The notes beneath the pieces are model-generated. The model was not told the origin of the DNA and ran no database searches. It saw only the letters and a list, made by a program, of their open reading frames with translations. From Luteimonas huabeiensis HB2 (lineage in GTDB: Bacteria > Pseudomonadota > Gammaproteobacteria > Xanthomonadales > Xanthomonadaceae): 64,000 bases of DNA. The stretch lies in NCBI RefSeq assembly GCF_000559025.1, contig NZ_JAAN01000035.1, positions 186,001 to 250,000 of the forward strand. Direction: 5' to 3'. Made by a program: the position numbers and the translations under genes. Positions 1 through 7,318 of this stretch are shown piece after piece; position 1 is the stretch's first letter, and each line of letters begins with the position of its first letter.

Positions 1-1
1 G

Positions 2-973
2 ATGGACGAGGGCCAGGTCCCGGTGTTCGAACGCGAGCTGGAATTGAACATGGCCCTGTCGCTGCGCGATTCGGGCCGTTTCCGGGTCAACGTGTTCAAG
101 CAGCGCGGCGAGATCGGCATGGTGATCCGCGCCATCCGCAGCACGATTCCCAGCATCGAGGAGCTGCAACTGCCGCAGGTGCTCAAGCAGATCGTGATGG
201 CGCCGCGCGGGCTGGTGCTGATCGTCGGCTCCACCGGCTCCGGCAAGTCGACCACGCTGGCCTCGATGATCGACCACCGCAACGCCAGCACCCCGGGCCA
301 CATCCTCACGATCGAAGACCCGATCGAGTACCTGCACCGGCACAAGAAGTCGATCGTCAACCAGCGCGAGGTCGGGCTGGACACCCACAGCTTCCACAAC
401 GCGCTCAAGAACGCGATGCGCGAGGCGCCGGACGTGATCCTGATCGGCGAGATCCTCGACGCCACCACCATGGAGGCGGCGATCGCCTTCGCCGAGACCG
501 GGCACCTGTGCCTGGCCACGCTGCACTCCAACAACGCCGACCAGACGATCGAGCGCATCCTCAACTTCTTCAACGAGTCCGCGCACAAGAACGTGCTGAT
601 GAACCTGGCGCTGAACCTGCGCGCGGTGGTCAGCCAGCGCCTGGTCGTCGGCATCGACGGGCGGCGGCTGCCGGCCGCCGAGGTGCTGATCAACACGCCG
701 ATGATCCGCGACCTGCTGCGCCGCGGCCAGGTGCACGAGATCAAGCAGGCGATGGAGGAATCGCTGGAGGAAGGCATGGAGAGCTTCGACCAGTGCCTGT
801 TCCGGCTGCACAAGGAAGGCCGCATCGACCTGGAGGAAGCGCTGAAGGCGGCCGACTCCCGCGACGGGCTGGCGCTGAAGTTCCGCCTCTCCGAGGGCGG
901 CGACGTGCACGATCCCTACGCCGACGTGTTCTCCGCCGAGGAGCCGTTGCGCAGCGGCCCGGTCGCCGGCTGA
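2..973 (+). CDS. pilU: PilU-type twitching motility ATPase, 5' end outside window
   Basis: Hexameric ATPase of the PilT/PilU family that powers type IV pilus retraction together with PilT at the inner-membrane base. The 323 visible residues hold a Walker A loop (GSTGSGKST, about 76-84), an acidic Asp box (TIEDPIEYLH), Walker B (DVILIGEI) and a His box (LATLHSNNAD). Met-rich NMALSLRD sequence near the start belongs to the N-terminal PAS-like domain. PilU proteins are about 370-380 residues, so roughly 50 residues lie before the window and the ATG at base 2 is probably internal. The long acidic tail after the ATPase core favours PilU over PilT. A convergent maiA follows 17 bp downstream. Confidence 0.9.
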   Translation: MDEGQVPVFERELELNMALSLRDSGRFRVNVFKQRGEIGMVIRAIRSTIPSIEELQLPQVLKQIVMAPRGLVLIVGSTGSGKSTTLASMIDHRNASTPGHILTIEDPIEYLHRHKKSIVNQREVGLDTHSFHNALKNAMREAPDVILIGEILDATTMEAAIAFAETGHLCLATLHSNNADQTIERILNFFNESAHKNVLMNLALNLRAVVSQRLVVGIDGRRLPAAEVLINTPMIRDLLRRGQVHEIKQAMEESLEEGMESFDQCLFRLHKEGRIDLEEALKAADSRDGLALKFRLSEGGDVHDPYADVFSAEEPLRSGPVAG

Positions 974-990
974 CGGCCGCCGTCTCGGCG

Positions 991-1647
991 CTACGGCGCG
1001 TCGGGTTGCCGCTCGGGGCGCGCCGCGTCGAAGGCCGGCAGCGCGAGGCAGGCCCGCTCGACCGCGGCCAGGGTCGGGAAGGCATCCAGCGACACGCCGA
1101 AGCGCCGGGCGTTGTAGAGCTGCGGCACCAGGCAGCAGTCGGCCAGGCCCGGCTGGTCGCCGTCGCAGAAGGCGCCGGTCGAGGGGTGATCGCGCAGCAG
1201 CGCCTCGAAGGCGCCCAGGCCCTCGGTCATCCAGTGCTTCATCCACTCGTCGCGCTCGGGCTGCGGCACGTGCCATTCGTGCTCGAAGAAACGCATGACG
1301 CGCAGGTTGTTCAGGGGATGGATGTCGCAGGCGACCAGTTGCGCGAGTTCGCGCACGCGCTGGCGGCCGCGGGCGGACGAGGGCAGCAGCGGCGGCTGCG
1401 GCCACACCTCGTCCAGGTACTCCAGGATCGCCAGCGACTGCCGCATGCGGCGTTGCCCGTGCACCAGCACCGGCACCAGCTTCTGCGGATTCTGCGCGGC
1501 GTACTCGGGCCGGAGCTGCTCGCCGCCGTCGCGCACCAGGTGCACGGGCACGGTCTCGTACGGCAGGCCCTTGAGGTTGAGGCCGATGCGCACGCGGTAG
1601 GCCGCGCTCGATCGCCAGTAGGAATACAGCGCCAGGCGCTCGGTCAT
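991..1647 (-). CDS. maiA: Maleylacetoacetate isomerase (zeta-class GST)
   Basis: Glutathione-dependent isomerase converting maleylacetoacetate to fumarylacetoacetate, the next-to-last step of tyrosine/homogentisate degradation, in the cytoplasm. 218 residues, the usual family length. The N-terminal thioredoxin-like domain has the zeta-GST signature SYWRSSAAYRVRIGLNLKG with the catalytic Ser; the all-helical C-terminal domain follows from about residue 90. The ATG at 1647 is chosen because the upstream in-frame extension (54 residues) is Arg/Ser-rich and would run into fahA. It lies 103 bp downstream of the fumarylacetoacetase gene on the same strand, so the two probably form an operon controlled from the motif at 2761-2780. 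Confidence 0.92.
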   Translation of the reverse strand: MTERLALYSYWRSSAAYRVRIGLNLKGLPYETVPVHLVRDGGEQLRPEYAAQNPQKLVPVLVHGQRRMRQSLAILEYLDEVWPQPPLLPSSARGRQRVRELAQLVACDIHPLNNLRVMRFFEHEWHVPQPERDEWMKHWMTEGLGAFEALLRDHPSTGAFCDGDQPGLADCCLVPQLYNARRFGVSLDAFPTLAAVERACLALPAFDAARPERQPDAP

Positions 1648-1750
1648 GTGTCGTCCCCTGCCCCGCCGGCGCGCTGCCGGACCGAAGGGCACGTTAACCC
1701 GGCCGCCCGCGCGCGCGCATGCCGTCCGTCCCGTGCGGGACGCGCTTTCG

Positions 1751-2734
1751 TCAGTCCGCCCGCTCGATGCGCTGCTCGATCGCGCCGAAGATCGAACGCC
1801 CCTGCGCATCGAGCATCTCGATGCGCACCACGTCGCCGAAGGCGAGGAACGGCGTGCGCGGCGCGCCGTGCTCCAGCGTTTCGACGGTCCGCTTCTCGGC
1901 GAAGCAGGAGGCGCCCTTCGAGGTGTCGTGGTTGGCGATCGTGCCCGAGCCGACCAGCGTGCCCGCCGACAGCGGGCGGGTACGCGCCGCGTGCGCGATC
2001 AGCTGGGCGAAATCGAACTGCATGTCCACGCCGGCATCCGGCGCGCCGAACCACTGGCCGTTGACGTGGGTGACCAGCGGCAGGTGGAGCTTGTTCTCGC
2101 GCCAGGCCTCGCCCAGTTCGTCGGGCGTGACGAACACCGGCGACAGCGCCGAGCGGGGCTTGGACTGCAGGAACCCGAAGCCCTTGGCGAGCTCGGCCGG
2201 GATCAGGTTGCGCAGGGAGACGTCGTTGACCAGCCCCACCAGCTTCACGTGGCCGGCGGCCCGCGCGGGATCCACGGCCATCGGCACGTCGTCGGTGACC
2301 ACGACGATCTCCGCCTCCAAGTCGATGCCGTAGTCCTCGCTGGTCACCCGGACCGGCTCGCGCGGGGCCAGGAAGCCGGCGCTGGTGGCCTGGTACATCA
2401 ACGGGTCGGTGTAGAAGCTCTCCGGCACCTCGGCGCCGCGGGCGCGCCGCACGCGCTCCACGTGGGGCAGGTAGGCGCTGCCGTCGACGAACTCGTAGGC
2501 GCGCGGCAGCGGCGAGGCGAGCTGCTCGACGTCGAGGTCGAAGGCGCCGTCGGCCTCGCCCCGCTCCAGCCGCTCGGCCAGCGCCTGCAACGCCGGCGCG
2601 GCGTCCGCCCAGGTCTCGAGCGCGCGCTGCAGCGTGGGCGCGATCGCATCCGCGCGCACCGCGCGGGCCAGGTCGCGCGAGACCACCACCAGGGTGCCGT
2701 CGCGGCCGCCTTCCTTCAGGGAACCGAGCTTCAT
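1751..2734 (-). CDS. fahA: Fumarylacetoacetate hydrolase
   Basis: Metal-dependent C-C hydrolase splitting fumarylacetoacetate into fumarate and acetoacetate, the last step of tyrosine degradation. 327 residues, the short bacterial form of the family. The metal-binding core is visible: acidic residues in YGIDLEAEIVVVTDDV (about 145-160), VNDVS (about 190) and the Gly-rich GTLVGSGTIANHD loop near 255. The ATG at 2734 starts the family-typical MKLGSLKEGGRDGTL and has GGAGAAGAGG upstream; an in-frame start 14 codons earlier would run into the operator-like motif. First gene of a probable two-gene operon with maiA. It belongs to the same pathway as hmgA/hppD at 32-34.5 kb. Confidence 0.94.
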   Translation of the reverse strand: MKLGSLKEGGRDGTLVVVSRDLARAVRADAIAPTLQRALETWADAAPALQALAERLERGEADGAFDLDVEQLASPLPRAYEFVDGSAYLPHVERVRRARGAEVPESFYTDPLMYQATSAGFLAPREPVRVTSEDYGIDLEAEIVVVTDDVPMAVDPARAAGHVKLVGLVNDVSLRNLIPAELAKGFGFLQSKPRSALSPVFVTPDELGEAWRENKLHLPLVTHVNGQWFGAPDAGVDMQFDFAQLIAHAARTRPLSAGTLVGSGTIANHDTSKGASCFAEKRTVETLEHGAPRTPFLAFGDVVRIEMLDAQGRSIFGAIEQRIERAD

Positions 2735-2760
2735 GGACGCCTCTTCTCCGGGACAATCGA

Positions 2761-2780
2761 TTTCAATTGTAACCATTTGC
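2761..2780. promoter_or_regulatory. Putative tyrosine-catabolism operator upstream of fahA-maiA
   Basis: The 20 bases TTTCAATTGTAACCATTTGC lie 26 bp before the fahA start. They match 18 of 20 bases with 34595-34614 in the hppD/marR intergenic region. On the minus strand the motif contains TACAAT, a plausible -10 element, but no good -35 is seen. A site shared by two loci of one pathway, one of them beside a MarR gene, is best explained as the binding site of that regulator. Binding itself is inferred. Confidence 0.6.
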
Positions 2781-2800
2781 CGGCCGCGCGGACCGGCCGT

Positions 2801-3538
2801 TCAATCGTCGCCCTGGAACCCGCCCGCGCGCAGCGTGAGGACCAGCGTATCGCGATGGCCGTGGCCGGCCAGCGGCTGGATCGGCGTGGATTCGTGGATC
2901 ACCCGGGCGTCGTCGAGCAGCAGCAGCGACCACGGCGCGGACAGGGTGAACCGCTGCCCGTGGGGGCCGGCGGCCTCGAACACCCGGGTCTCGCCGCCCT
3001 TGATGCCCGACCGCGCCACCAGCGCCACCGCCACCAGGTCCACGCCATCGCGGTGCGCCCCCTCCGGCGTGGGCCGGCCGATGCCGTCGCTGGTGTCGAT
3101 GCGGAACTGGTGCGCCTCCACGTACCACGTCCGTGCGCCGCGCAGGGCGTCGGCCAGCCCCGCCAGACCGCGCACCAGCCCCTGCCAGGCGCGGCGCTCG
3201 ACGATGCCGGGTTCCACCGGCTCGAACCAGCGGCGCATGCCGCCGTGCAGGGCGTTGTAGTCGCGCGGCTGCCAGTGGGCCCGGTGCGGGGCCTGCACGA
3301 CCGCGCCGCCCTCGACCACGAAGCAGGCATGCCGGCGCCGGCGATAGCGGCCGCCGTCCATCAGGTAGGTATCGGGCGGCAGCCGGTCCCAGCTCTCGCG
3401 CATCGCCTCGAGGTCGTCCACGCAAACGCCGGCCAGACGGGCGACGTCGGAGGACGTCAGCACCGCGAAGCCGCGGTCGCGCATGGCCGCGGCCACGTCG
3501 GCCAACGGCGTGGAGGGCGGGGGGAGCATTGCGTTCAT
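2801..3538 (-). CDS. 2OG-Fe(II) dioxygenase family protein
   Basis: A 245-residue protein resembling the bacterial 2OG-Fe dioxygenase family (PF10014 type), non-haem iron enzymes that hydroxylate small molecules such as amino acids using 2-oxoglutarate. The facial triad can be read as H162-x-D164 (AHRDGVDL) and H215 (ARVIHEST), with R229 (HRDTLVLT) placed to bind 2-oxoglutarate. No signal peptide or membrane segment is present. The substrate cannot be deduced. It lies upstream of fahA on the same strand with a 66-bp gap that contains the operator-like motif, so it is probably a separate transcription unit. The ATG at 3538 is preferred because the upstream extension overlaps the tRNA and terminator. 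Confidence 0.7.
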   Translation of the reverse strand: MNAMLPPPSTPLADVAAAMRDRGFAVLTSSDVARLAGVCVDDLEAMRESWDRLPPDTYLMDGGRYRRRRHACFVVEGGAVVQAPHRAHWQPRDYNALHGGMRRWFEPVEPGIVERRAWQGLVRGLAGLADALRGARTWYVEAHQFRIDTSDGIGRPTPEGAHRDGVDLVAVALVARSGIKGGETRVFEAAGPHGQRFTLSAPWSLLLLDDARVIHESTPIQPLAGHGHRDTLVLTLRAGGFQGDD

Positions 3539-3650
3539 GCGCGATCCTGACAGCGGCCGCGGCGGCCGGCGCCCATTGTCGCGCTGCGGGGCCGCCAGCG
3601 GCCACCCGCGCGCGAACCGCCGGCCCATGCGGGCATGGAGCCGGCCAAAG

Positions 3651-3676
3651 AAAAACCCGCCGGGCGGCGGGTTTTT
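3651..3676 (-). terminator. Rho-independent terminator downstream of tRNA-Gln
   Basis: A-tract, then the stem ACCCGCC/GGCGGGT with a GGGC loop, then a T-tract. It is symmetric, so it can act on both strands, but it lies just downstream of the minus-strand tRNA-Gln gene and would end that transcript. Confidence 0.85.
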
Positions 3677-3713
3677 CGTGCGCGCCGAGGGGCGGGCGCG
3701 GCGGCGCGGAAAT

Positions 3714-3788
3714 TGGCAGCCCCGGATGGATTCGAACCACCGAATGCCTGAGTCAGAGTCAGGTGCCTTACCACTTGGCGACGGGGCT
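3714..3788 (-). tRNA. tRNA-Gln(CTG)
   Basis: The reverse complement folds as a cloverleaf. The 7-bp acceptor is AGCCCCG paired with CGGGGCT, with discriminator G and encoded CCA. The D arm is GCCAAGTGGTAAGGC, the anticodon stem CCTGA/TCAGG carries loop CTCTGAC (anticodon CTG), and the T arm contains TTCGAAT. 75 nt. It reads CAG codons. It lies between the terminator and rpsI on the same strand. Confidence 0.95.
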
Positions 3789-3857
3789 GTGGATGCCGAT
3801 TGTAGCGTCGATCCGCCGACGCCGCACCCCGTGGGGCAGCACCGGCGGGAACGCCGG

Positions 3858-4250
3858 TTAACGCTTCGAGAACTGGGTCGCGCGACGCGCCTTGTGCAGG
3901 CCGACCTTCTTGCGCTCGACCTCGCGGGCATCGCGGGTCATGAAGCCGGCCTTGCGCAGCTCGGGCTTGAGCGACTCGTCGTATTCCACCAGCGCGCGGG
4001 CGATCCCGAGGCGGATCGCACCGGCCTGGCCGGTGGTGCCGCCGCCGACGGCGGTGACCACGATGTCGAACTTGTCGGTGTTGCTGGTCAGCTCCAGCGG
4101 CTGGCGCACGATCATGCGCGCGGTCTCGCGGCCGAAGAACTCGTCCAGCGGACGGTCGTTGACGGTGATGTTGCCCGAGCCCTTGCGCAGGAACACGCGG
4201 GCGACGGAGGACTTGCGACGGCCGGTGCCGTAATTCTGGGAGATAGCCAT
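3858..4250 (-). CDS. rpsI: 30S ribosomal protein S9
   Basis: Small-subunit protein whose C-terminal tail reaches the P-site tRNA. 130 residues, identical in length to E. coli S9. It starts with the typical [15 protein letters not shown] and ends with the conserved ATQFSKR tail that contacts the anticodon stem-loop. It follows rplM by 54 bp, the conserved rplM-rpsI pair found in most bacteria, so it is presumably cotranscribed with it and regulated from the rplM leader. Confidence 0.98.
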   Translation of the reverse strand: MAISQNYGTGRRKSSVARVFLRKGSGNITVNDRPLDEFFGRETARMIVRQPLELTSNTDKFDIVVTAVGGGTTGQAGAIRLGIARALVEYDESLKPELRKAGFMTRDAREVERKKVGLHKARRATQFSKR

Positions 4251-4304
4251 GGGTTCTACCTTTGGAAGTCCGCGTGGATGCGCGGGCTCTTGCGAGGACT
4301 CGCG

Positions 4305-4733
4305 TTAAATATCCAGGGGCTGCGGCTGCTGGGCGGCGTGCGGATGCTCGGCGCCCTTGTAGACCTTGAGCTTGCGGTACATCGCGCGGCCCAGCGGGTT
4401 CTTCGGCAGCATGCCCTTGACGGCGATCTCGATGACGCGCTCGGGATGGCGCTCCAGCGCCTGGCCCAGCGACTCGGTCTTGAGGTTGCCGATGTAGCCG
4501 GTGAAGCGGTGGTAGTGCTTGTCGGTCAGCTTCTTGCCGGTCACCGCGACCTTCTCGGCGTTGACCACGATGATGTAGTCGCCGGTGTCGACGTGCGGGG
4601 TGTAGACGGGCTTGTGCTTGCCGCGCAGGCGGCGCGCGATCTCGCTGCTGAGGCGGCCGAGGGTCTTGCCGGTGGCATCGACGACGTACCAGTCACGCTG
4701 GACGGTCTCGGACTTGGCGCTGAAAGTCTTCAT
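4305..4733 (-). CDS. rplM: 50S ribosomal protein L13
   Basis: Early-assembling large-subunit protein. 142 residues, equal to the E. coli protein. It has the family start [20 protein letters not shown], the central [14 protein letters not shown] block and the [19 protein letters not shown] motif. The ATG at 4733 is chosen to match that start; the longer frame upstream is Pro/Arg-rich leader sequence. In several bacteria L13 represses its own operon by binding the mRNA leader; here about 100 bases of leader lie between a candidate -10 (4842-4847) and the start codon. Confidence 0.98.
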   Translation of the reverse strand: MKTFSAKSETVQRDWYVVDATGKTLGRLSSEIARRLRGKHKPVYTPHVDTGDYIIVVNAEKVAVTGKKLTDKHYHRFTGYIGNLKTESLGQALERHPERVIEIAVKGMLPKNPLGRAMYRKLKVYKGAEHPHAAQQPQPLDI

Positions 4734-4841
4734 GACGGGATTTCCGGTACTCGGCTCGGTCGCTGGTCGGGCTGCTTCCGGGCGGCGGCTGGGCCGGGCG
4801 CGGAAGGTCGCCTCGCGATGTGGGCGGAACAAAGAAGCGGA

Positions 4842-4847
4842 ATCATA
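4842..4847 (-). promoter_or_regulatory. Candidate -10 element for rplM-rpsI
   Basis: TATGAT on the minus strand, 5 of 6 match to TATAAT, in an otherwise GC-only stretch. A weak -35 (CTTGCG) sits 18 bp upstream. It predicts a leader of about 100 nt before the rplM start. Confidence 0.4.
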
Positions 4848-4876
4848 GCGGGCCCGCCCCGCCGCCGCAAGTGGCC

Positions 4877-4900
4877 GGCCGGCCCCCGCGGGGGCCGGCC
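4877..4900. terminator. Perfect GC palindrome downstream of speD
   Basis: A 24-base self-complementary run centred on CCCGCGGG. It lies 17 bp past the speD stop and upstream of the rplM promoter. It lacks a T-tract, so it may be an mRNA 3'-end stabiliser rather than an intrinsic terminator. Confidence 0.4.
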
Positions 4901-4917
4901 CGGAAGGCGCGCCGCCC

Positions 4918-5709
4918 TCAGTCGGCCAGGTTGCGCCCGTGGTAGAGCTCCTCGATCTCGCGCTTCAGGCGCGCCTCGATCTTCATCCGCTCCTTGAACG
5001 AGAGATTGCGCGCCTTCTCCTCGAACAGGTACTGGTCGAGGTCGAAGTCCTTCAGGTGCATCTTGGTGTGGAAGATGTTCTCCTGGTAGACGTTGACGTC
5101 GAGCATCTCGTAGCGCGAGCGGATGTTCTTGGCCAGGTAGTCCTGGATCGAGTTGATCTTGTGGTCGATGTAGTGCTTCTTGCCCTTGATGTCGCGGGTG
5201 AAGCCGCGCACCCGGTAGTCCATGATGACGATGTCGGACTCGAGGCTTTCGATCAGGTAGTTGAGCGCCTTCAGCGGCGAGATCACCCCGCAGGTGGCGA
5301 CGTCGATGTCGGCGCGGAAGGTGGCGATGCCGTTGTCCGGGTGGGTTTCCGGGTAGGTGTGCACGGTGATGTGCGACTTGTCCATGTGCGCCACCACGGC
5401 GTCGGAGATCACGCCCTTGGCGTCCTTCCTGTCGATCACCGGCTCCTCGGAGATCAGGATGGTCACCGAGGCGCCCTGCGGGTCGTAGTCCTGCCGGGCG
5501 ATGTTGAGGATGTTGGCGCCGATGATCTCGGCCACGTCGGTCAGGATCTGGGTCAGCCGGTCAGCGTTGTACACCTCGTCGATGTACTCGATGTACCGGC
5601 GTCGCTCGTCCTCCGACGCGGCGTAGCAGACGTCGTAGATGTTGAAGGACAGGGCCTTCGTCAGGTTGTTGAAGCCCTGGAGCTTCAGGCGGGGCAACGG
5701 CTTGACCAC
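4918..5709 (-). CDS. speD: S-adenosylmethionine decarboxylase proenzyme
   Basis: Pyruvoyl enzyme that decarboxylates S-adenosylmethionine to supply aminopropyl groups for spermidine synthesis. The proenzyme cleaves itself; the site is the Lys111-Ser112 bond in [14 protein letters not shown], the same numbering as in E. coli SpeD. Length 263 residues from a GTG start at 5709, which has GAGGG upstream and gives the family N-terminus [19 protein letters not shown] at 5724 would add five residues but lacks a ribosome binding site. No speE is adjacent. It is divergent from clp with a 130-bp intergenic region, the arrangement known from Xanthomonas; a CATAAT box at 5747-5752 (minus) is a possible -10. 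Confidence 0.95.
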   Translation of the reverse strand: MVKPLPRLKLQGFNNLTKALSFNIYDVCYAASEDERRRYIEYIDEVYNADRLTQILTDVAEIIGANILNIARQDYDPQGASVTILISEEPVIDRKDAKGVISDAVVAHMDKSHITVHTYPETHPDNGIATFRADIDVATCGVISPLKALNYLIESLESDIVIMDYRVRGFTRDIKGKKHYIDHKINSIQDYLAKNIRSRYEMLDVNVYQENIFHTKMHLKDFDLDQYLFEEKARNLSFKERMKIEARLKREIEELYHGRNLAD

Positions 5710-5839
5710 GTGGTCGACCCTCACTGCTGGACCGGCGAAAGGGCGAATTATGAGGCAATCGCCCCGAGTCCGCCCCCCCGGGTTTGCCCACTGGCCCGCA
5801 ACCGCCTACTCTCGCGGCATTCCCCTCTCTGTTCAGGCG

Positions 5840-6529
5840 ATGAGCGCGACCACTGTGGCCGTCATTCCTCCGATCCAGCGACCGGTGCACCCCCTCATGC
5901 CCACGCCGGCGACCATCGAACGATTCCTGGCGCACTGCCACCGCCGCCGGTACCCGCCGCGCACCGACATCTTCAGGCCGGGCGACCCCGCCGGCACCCT
6001 CTACTACGTGGTCAGCGGCTCGGTCAGCATCATCGCCGAGGAGGACGACGGGCGGGAACTGGTGCTGGGCTACTTCGGCGCCGGCGAGTTCGTGGGCGAA
6101 ATGGGACTGTTCATCGACTCCGACAGCCGCGAGGTGATCCTGCGCACCCGCATCCAGTGCGAGCTGGCCGAGATCAGCTACGAGCGCCTGCAGCAATTGC
6201 TGGAAGGCCCGCTGGCCCACGACGCCACCCGCATCCTGTACGCGATCGGCGCGCAGCTGTCCCGGCGCCTGATCGACACCAGCCGCAAGGCCGGCCGGCT
6301 GGCGTTCCTGGACGTCACCGACCGCATCGTCCGCACGCTGCACGACCTGACCCGGGAGCCGGAGGCCATGAGCCATCCCGACGGCACCCAGCTGCGGATC
6401 TCGCGGCAGGAACTGGCGCGGCTGGTCGGTTGCTCGCGCGAGATGGCCGGGCGGGTGCTGAAGAAGCTCCAGGCCGACGGCAAGCTGCACGCCCGCGGCA
6501 AGACCATCGTGCTGTACGGGACCCGCTGA
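5840..6529 (+). CDS. clp: Clp, CRP-like global transcriptional regulator
   Basis: Xanthomonad CRP homologue controlling extracellular enzymes, exopolysaccharide and virulence genes. In Xanthomonas it binds DNA in the apo state and is released by cyclic di-GMP. 229 residues: cyclic-nucleotide-binding beta-roll about 25-145 (FRPGDPAGTLYYVVSGSVSI, GEFVGEMGL), dimer helix about 130-165, winged HTH about 184-212 (SRQELARLVGCSREMAGRVL). Glu98 in SREVILRTR corresponds to Glu99 of X. campestris Clp, reported as important for cyclic di-GMP binding. It is followed after 5 bp by an acetyltransferase gene, so the two are probably cotranscribed. Confidence 0.93.
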   Translation: MSATTVAVIPPIQRPVHPLMPTPATIERFLAHCHRRRYPPRTDIFRPGDPAGTLYYVVSGSVSIIAEEDDGRELVLGYFGAGEFVGEMGLFIDSDSREVILRTRIQCELAEISYERLQQLLEGPLAHDATRILYAIGAQLSRRLIDTSRKAGRLAFLDVTDRIVRTLHDLTREPEAMSHPDGTQLRISRQELARLVGCSREMAGRVLKKLQADGKLHARGKTIVLYGTR

Positions 6530-6534
6530 CCGCG

Positions 6535-6999
6535 ATGGGCCGCGCCGACGCGACCGCGCTGCCGGAAGCCGACCTGCGCAGCGCCTCCCTGGTCGACGCC
6601 GACGACGTCGCCGCCCTGCTGTCGGAAATGGGCTACCCCTGCGACGTCCACGACGCCGCCCAGCGCATCCGCGCGATCATCGACAACGATCGCCAGGCCC
6701 TGGTGGTCGCGCGCTGCGGCGGCGTGGTCTGCGGCCTGCTGGCGCTGGACTTCATGTACTACCTGCCGCTGGGCACCACCACGTGCCGGATCACCGCCCT
6801 GGTGGTGCGCAACGACGCCCAGGGCCGCGGCCTGGGCCGGCAGCTGCTGCGCGAGGCCGAGCGCCGGGCGCGCTTCGGCGGCGCGGCGCGGCTGGAGATC
6901 ACCAGCGGCTCGCAGCGCACCGATGCCCACGCCTTCTACAAGGCCTGCGGCTACAGCGACGGTACCCTGCGCTTCATCAAGCGCCTCGGCGACGCCTGA
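6535..6999 (+). CDS. GNAT-family N-acetyltransferase
   Basis: 154-residue acetyl-CoA-dependent acetyltransferase. The GNAT fold is shown by the acetyl-CoA loop VRNDAQGRGLGRQLLREAE (the R/Q-x-x-G-x-G/A signature) around residues 87-105 and the C-terminal HAFYKACGYSDG strand-turn. Substrate unknown. It lies 5 bp after the clp stop codon, so translation is likely coupled. A clean terminator follows at 7027. Confidence 0.85.
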   Translation: MGRADATALPEADLRSASLVDADDVAALLSEMGYPCDVHDAAQRIRAIIDNDRQALVVARCGGVVCGLLALDFMYYLPLGTTTCRITALVVRNDAQGRGLGRQLLREAERRARFGGAARLEITSGSQRTDAHAFYKACGYSDGTLRFIKRLGDA

Positions 7000-7026
7000 C
7001 CGCCCGTCACGGCGACGGTTGGCGCC

Positions 7027-7052
7027 GACCGCGCCCGGCGCGGTCATTTTTT
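7027..7052 (+). terminator. Rho-independent terminator after clp-GNAT
   Basis: Perfect 8-bp stem GACCGCGC/GCGCGGTC with a CCG loop, followed by ATTTTTT, 27 bases after the acetyltransferase stop. Its 3' arm and T-tract are also the first bases of the 105-bp repeat. Confidence 0.9.
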
Positions 7053-7144
7053 CGCCACACATTCGCCGACCGCTGTCCGTTCAATGGCTTGGAAACGTTA
7101 TCCCCAGCTTTGTACCGGCCCCATCCACACGGCATGTGGATAGC
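7040..7144. repeat. 105-bp direct repeat, copy 1
   Basis: First of two equal-length copies, about 85% identical (about 16 mismatches, no gaps). It starts with GCGGTCATTTTTTCGCCACA and ends with ATGTGGATAGC. It contains three 9-mers close to the DnaA box TTATCCACA: TTATCCCCA at 7098, CCATCCACA at 7121 and CTATCCACA on the minus strand at 7135-7143. The last two form an inverted repeat. No coding function is evident. Confidence 0.8.
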
Positions 7145-7211
7145 CAGGACCGGACCGCCGGTCCGCGCGCGAATCGGGCCCGCACGACGCCGCCGAGCGC
7201 CTTTCCCCGGT

Positions 7212-7316
7212 GCGGTCATTTTTTCGCCACACAAGCGCCGACCGTCGTCCGCTCAATGGCTTGGCAGCCTTACCCACAGCTTTGCCTCGCCGCCATCCAC
7301 ACCGGATGTGGATAGC
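7212..7316. repeat. 105-bp direct repeat, copy 2
   Basis: Second copy, 172 bp downstream of the first and ending just before the stop codon of the convergent HAD gene. DnaA-box-like 9-mers are TTACCCACA at 7270, CCATCCACA at 7293 and CTATCCACA (minus) at 7307-7315. The box-like positions are kept although surrounding bases have drifted. Unlike copy 1, it is not preceded by the 5' arm of a terminator stem. The 67 bp between copies shows no gene. Confidence 0.8.
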
Positions 7317-7318
7317 GC

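Noticed and set aside
7040-7316. Possible chromosomal replication origin
   Set aside because: Apart from DnaA-box-like 9-mers there is no AT-rich unwinding region and no dnaA, dnaN, gidA or rpmH nearby; kept only as a DnaA-binding candidate.
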